Shown here piece after piece: positions 63,723 through 64,000 of a stretch of DNA of 64,000 nt. The DNA comes from Rhizobium sullae (GTDB lineage Bacteria; Pseudomonadota; Alphaproteobacteria; Rhizobiales; Rhizobiaceae). The position numbers were made by a program, and so were the translations under genes. The notes under the pieces were generated by a model, which was given only the letters and a program-made list of their open reading frames with translations, was not told the DNA's origin and searched no databases. The number at the start of each line of letters is the position of its first letter. Position 1 is the stretch's first letter. The stretch is from contig NZ_FWER01000025.1 of the NCBI RefSeq assembly GCF_900169785.1, positions 67,922 to 131,921 on the forward strand, written 5' to 3'.

Positions 63723-64000
63723 GATTCCTGCGATTGGTCGAGCGCGAAATACCGAAATTGGCCGCGTAAAACGATCGCTAGCGACCACACAAAGCGGATT
63801 CACTCTATAGCCCGTCCAAATCTAAACATCATCGGCATCTTTGATCAGCCCCACCGTTTCCTGATCGAGACGCACGTGCTTCCAACTGCTGATTCCGACG
63901 AAGCCGCCCCCTTGTACCGAGATGATTGCGCCCCCTGAATTCCGGGATGATCTCGCCCCCGGGGTCTTGATTGTTTTGAGTTAACGTCGCCTTGAGTCAA
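63723..64000. mobile_element. Possible end of an IS21-family element
   Basis: The last ~100 bp carry three similar units in the same orientation at 63897-63911, 63921-63935 and 63946-63960; two read GATGATTGCGCCCCC and GATGATCTCGCCCCC and the first is CGACGAAGCCGCCCCC. The spacing is 24-25 bp. Multiple terminal repeats with this spacing are a feature of IS21-family ends. No transposase gene is within the window; the element may continue past 64000 or be a solo end. The exact tip cannot be fixed, so the feature limits are approximate. Confidence 0.4.

Noticed and set aside
63822-63905. Short minus-strand frame ending 'VGLIKDADDV'
   Set aside because: It runs into the repeats at the window edge and has no start; could be chance coding or part of an insertion element.
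1-64000. CRISPR arrays, tRNA and rRNA genes
   Set aside because: No regularly spaced direct repeats with unique spacers and no tRNA- or rRNA-like sequence was seen on either strand.

Overview
The window looks like part of a Rhizobium/Agrobacterium-group alphaproteobacterial genome, probably a plasmid, chromid or other accessory replicon. Reasons: high GC, many binding-protein-dependent ABC uptake operons each with its own regulator, a GH51 arabinofuranosidase operon, a cytosolic chemoreceptor/CheW pair, an alpha-r14-like small RNA, and families typical of rhizobia (MocR regulators, the fused-ATPase ABC system with CMD proteins). No rRNA, tRNA, CRISPR array, replication gene or intact transposase gene was recognised.

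Layout. 0-7 kb: a minus-strand arabinoside operon (GH51 arabinofuranosidase, MalK-type ATPase, binding protein, two permeases, ArsR-like regulator), with GC-rich hairpins in nearly every intercistronic gap. 7-13.8 kb: a minus-strand polyamine-type ABC operon (ATPase, Tat-exported binding protein, two permeases, hydantoin/Asp-Glu racemase-like protein, flavin reductase-like protein) divergent from a GntR/FCD regulator. 13.8-17.4 kb: an exported esterase, a predicted alpha-r14 sRNA with three anti-Shine-Dalgarno loops, a TetR regulator with two operator-like palindromes, a YciI-like and an NTF2-like protein. 17.5-21 kb: APC amino-acid permease, GntR/FCD regulator and mannonate dehydratase UxuA. 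21-28 kb: AraC regulator divergent from an AbgT transporter, an M20 peptidase and an SLC13-type carrier. 27.8-35 kb: envelope proteins and hydrolases (AI-2E family, DUF1269, Abhydrolase_9, YscW/YbaY-like, Tat-exported AstE-like). 35.5-37.8 kb: PAS-PAS chemoreceptor and CheW. 38-45.4 kb: MocR regulator with DadA-like oxidoreductase, divergent from a PotABCD-type ABC operon. 45.3-49.1 kb: a decaying block with DUF2092 and DUF1254/DUF1214 remnants around a TPR/FlgO-like membrane protein and two small exported proteins. 49.5-55.5 kb: an RND efflux operon with two adaptor lipoproteins, divergent from a TetR regulator. 55.5-63.4 kb: a PPK2 remnant and a seven-gene operon (peptide/opine-type ABC importer, luciferase-like monooxygenase, two carboxymuconolactone-decarboxylase-fold proteins). 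63.4-64 kb: non-coding, ending in repeats resembling the end of an IS21-family element.

Functional theme: mostly scavenging. At least four complete ABC importers are each paired with a catabolic enzyme or a dedicated regulator (arabinosides; a polyamine or hydantoin-like amine; an amino-acid or polyamine-type substrate with a MocR regulator; a peptide-like or sulfur/nitrogen compound attacked by a flavin monooxygenase). Pseudogene fragments at 45.4, 47.8 and 55.6 kb, and possibly 21.2 kb, lie between modules and suggest the region was assembled from separate blocks. Functions rest on recognisable motifs and family resemblance read by eye; no database search was run.
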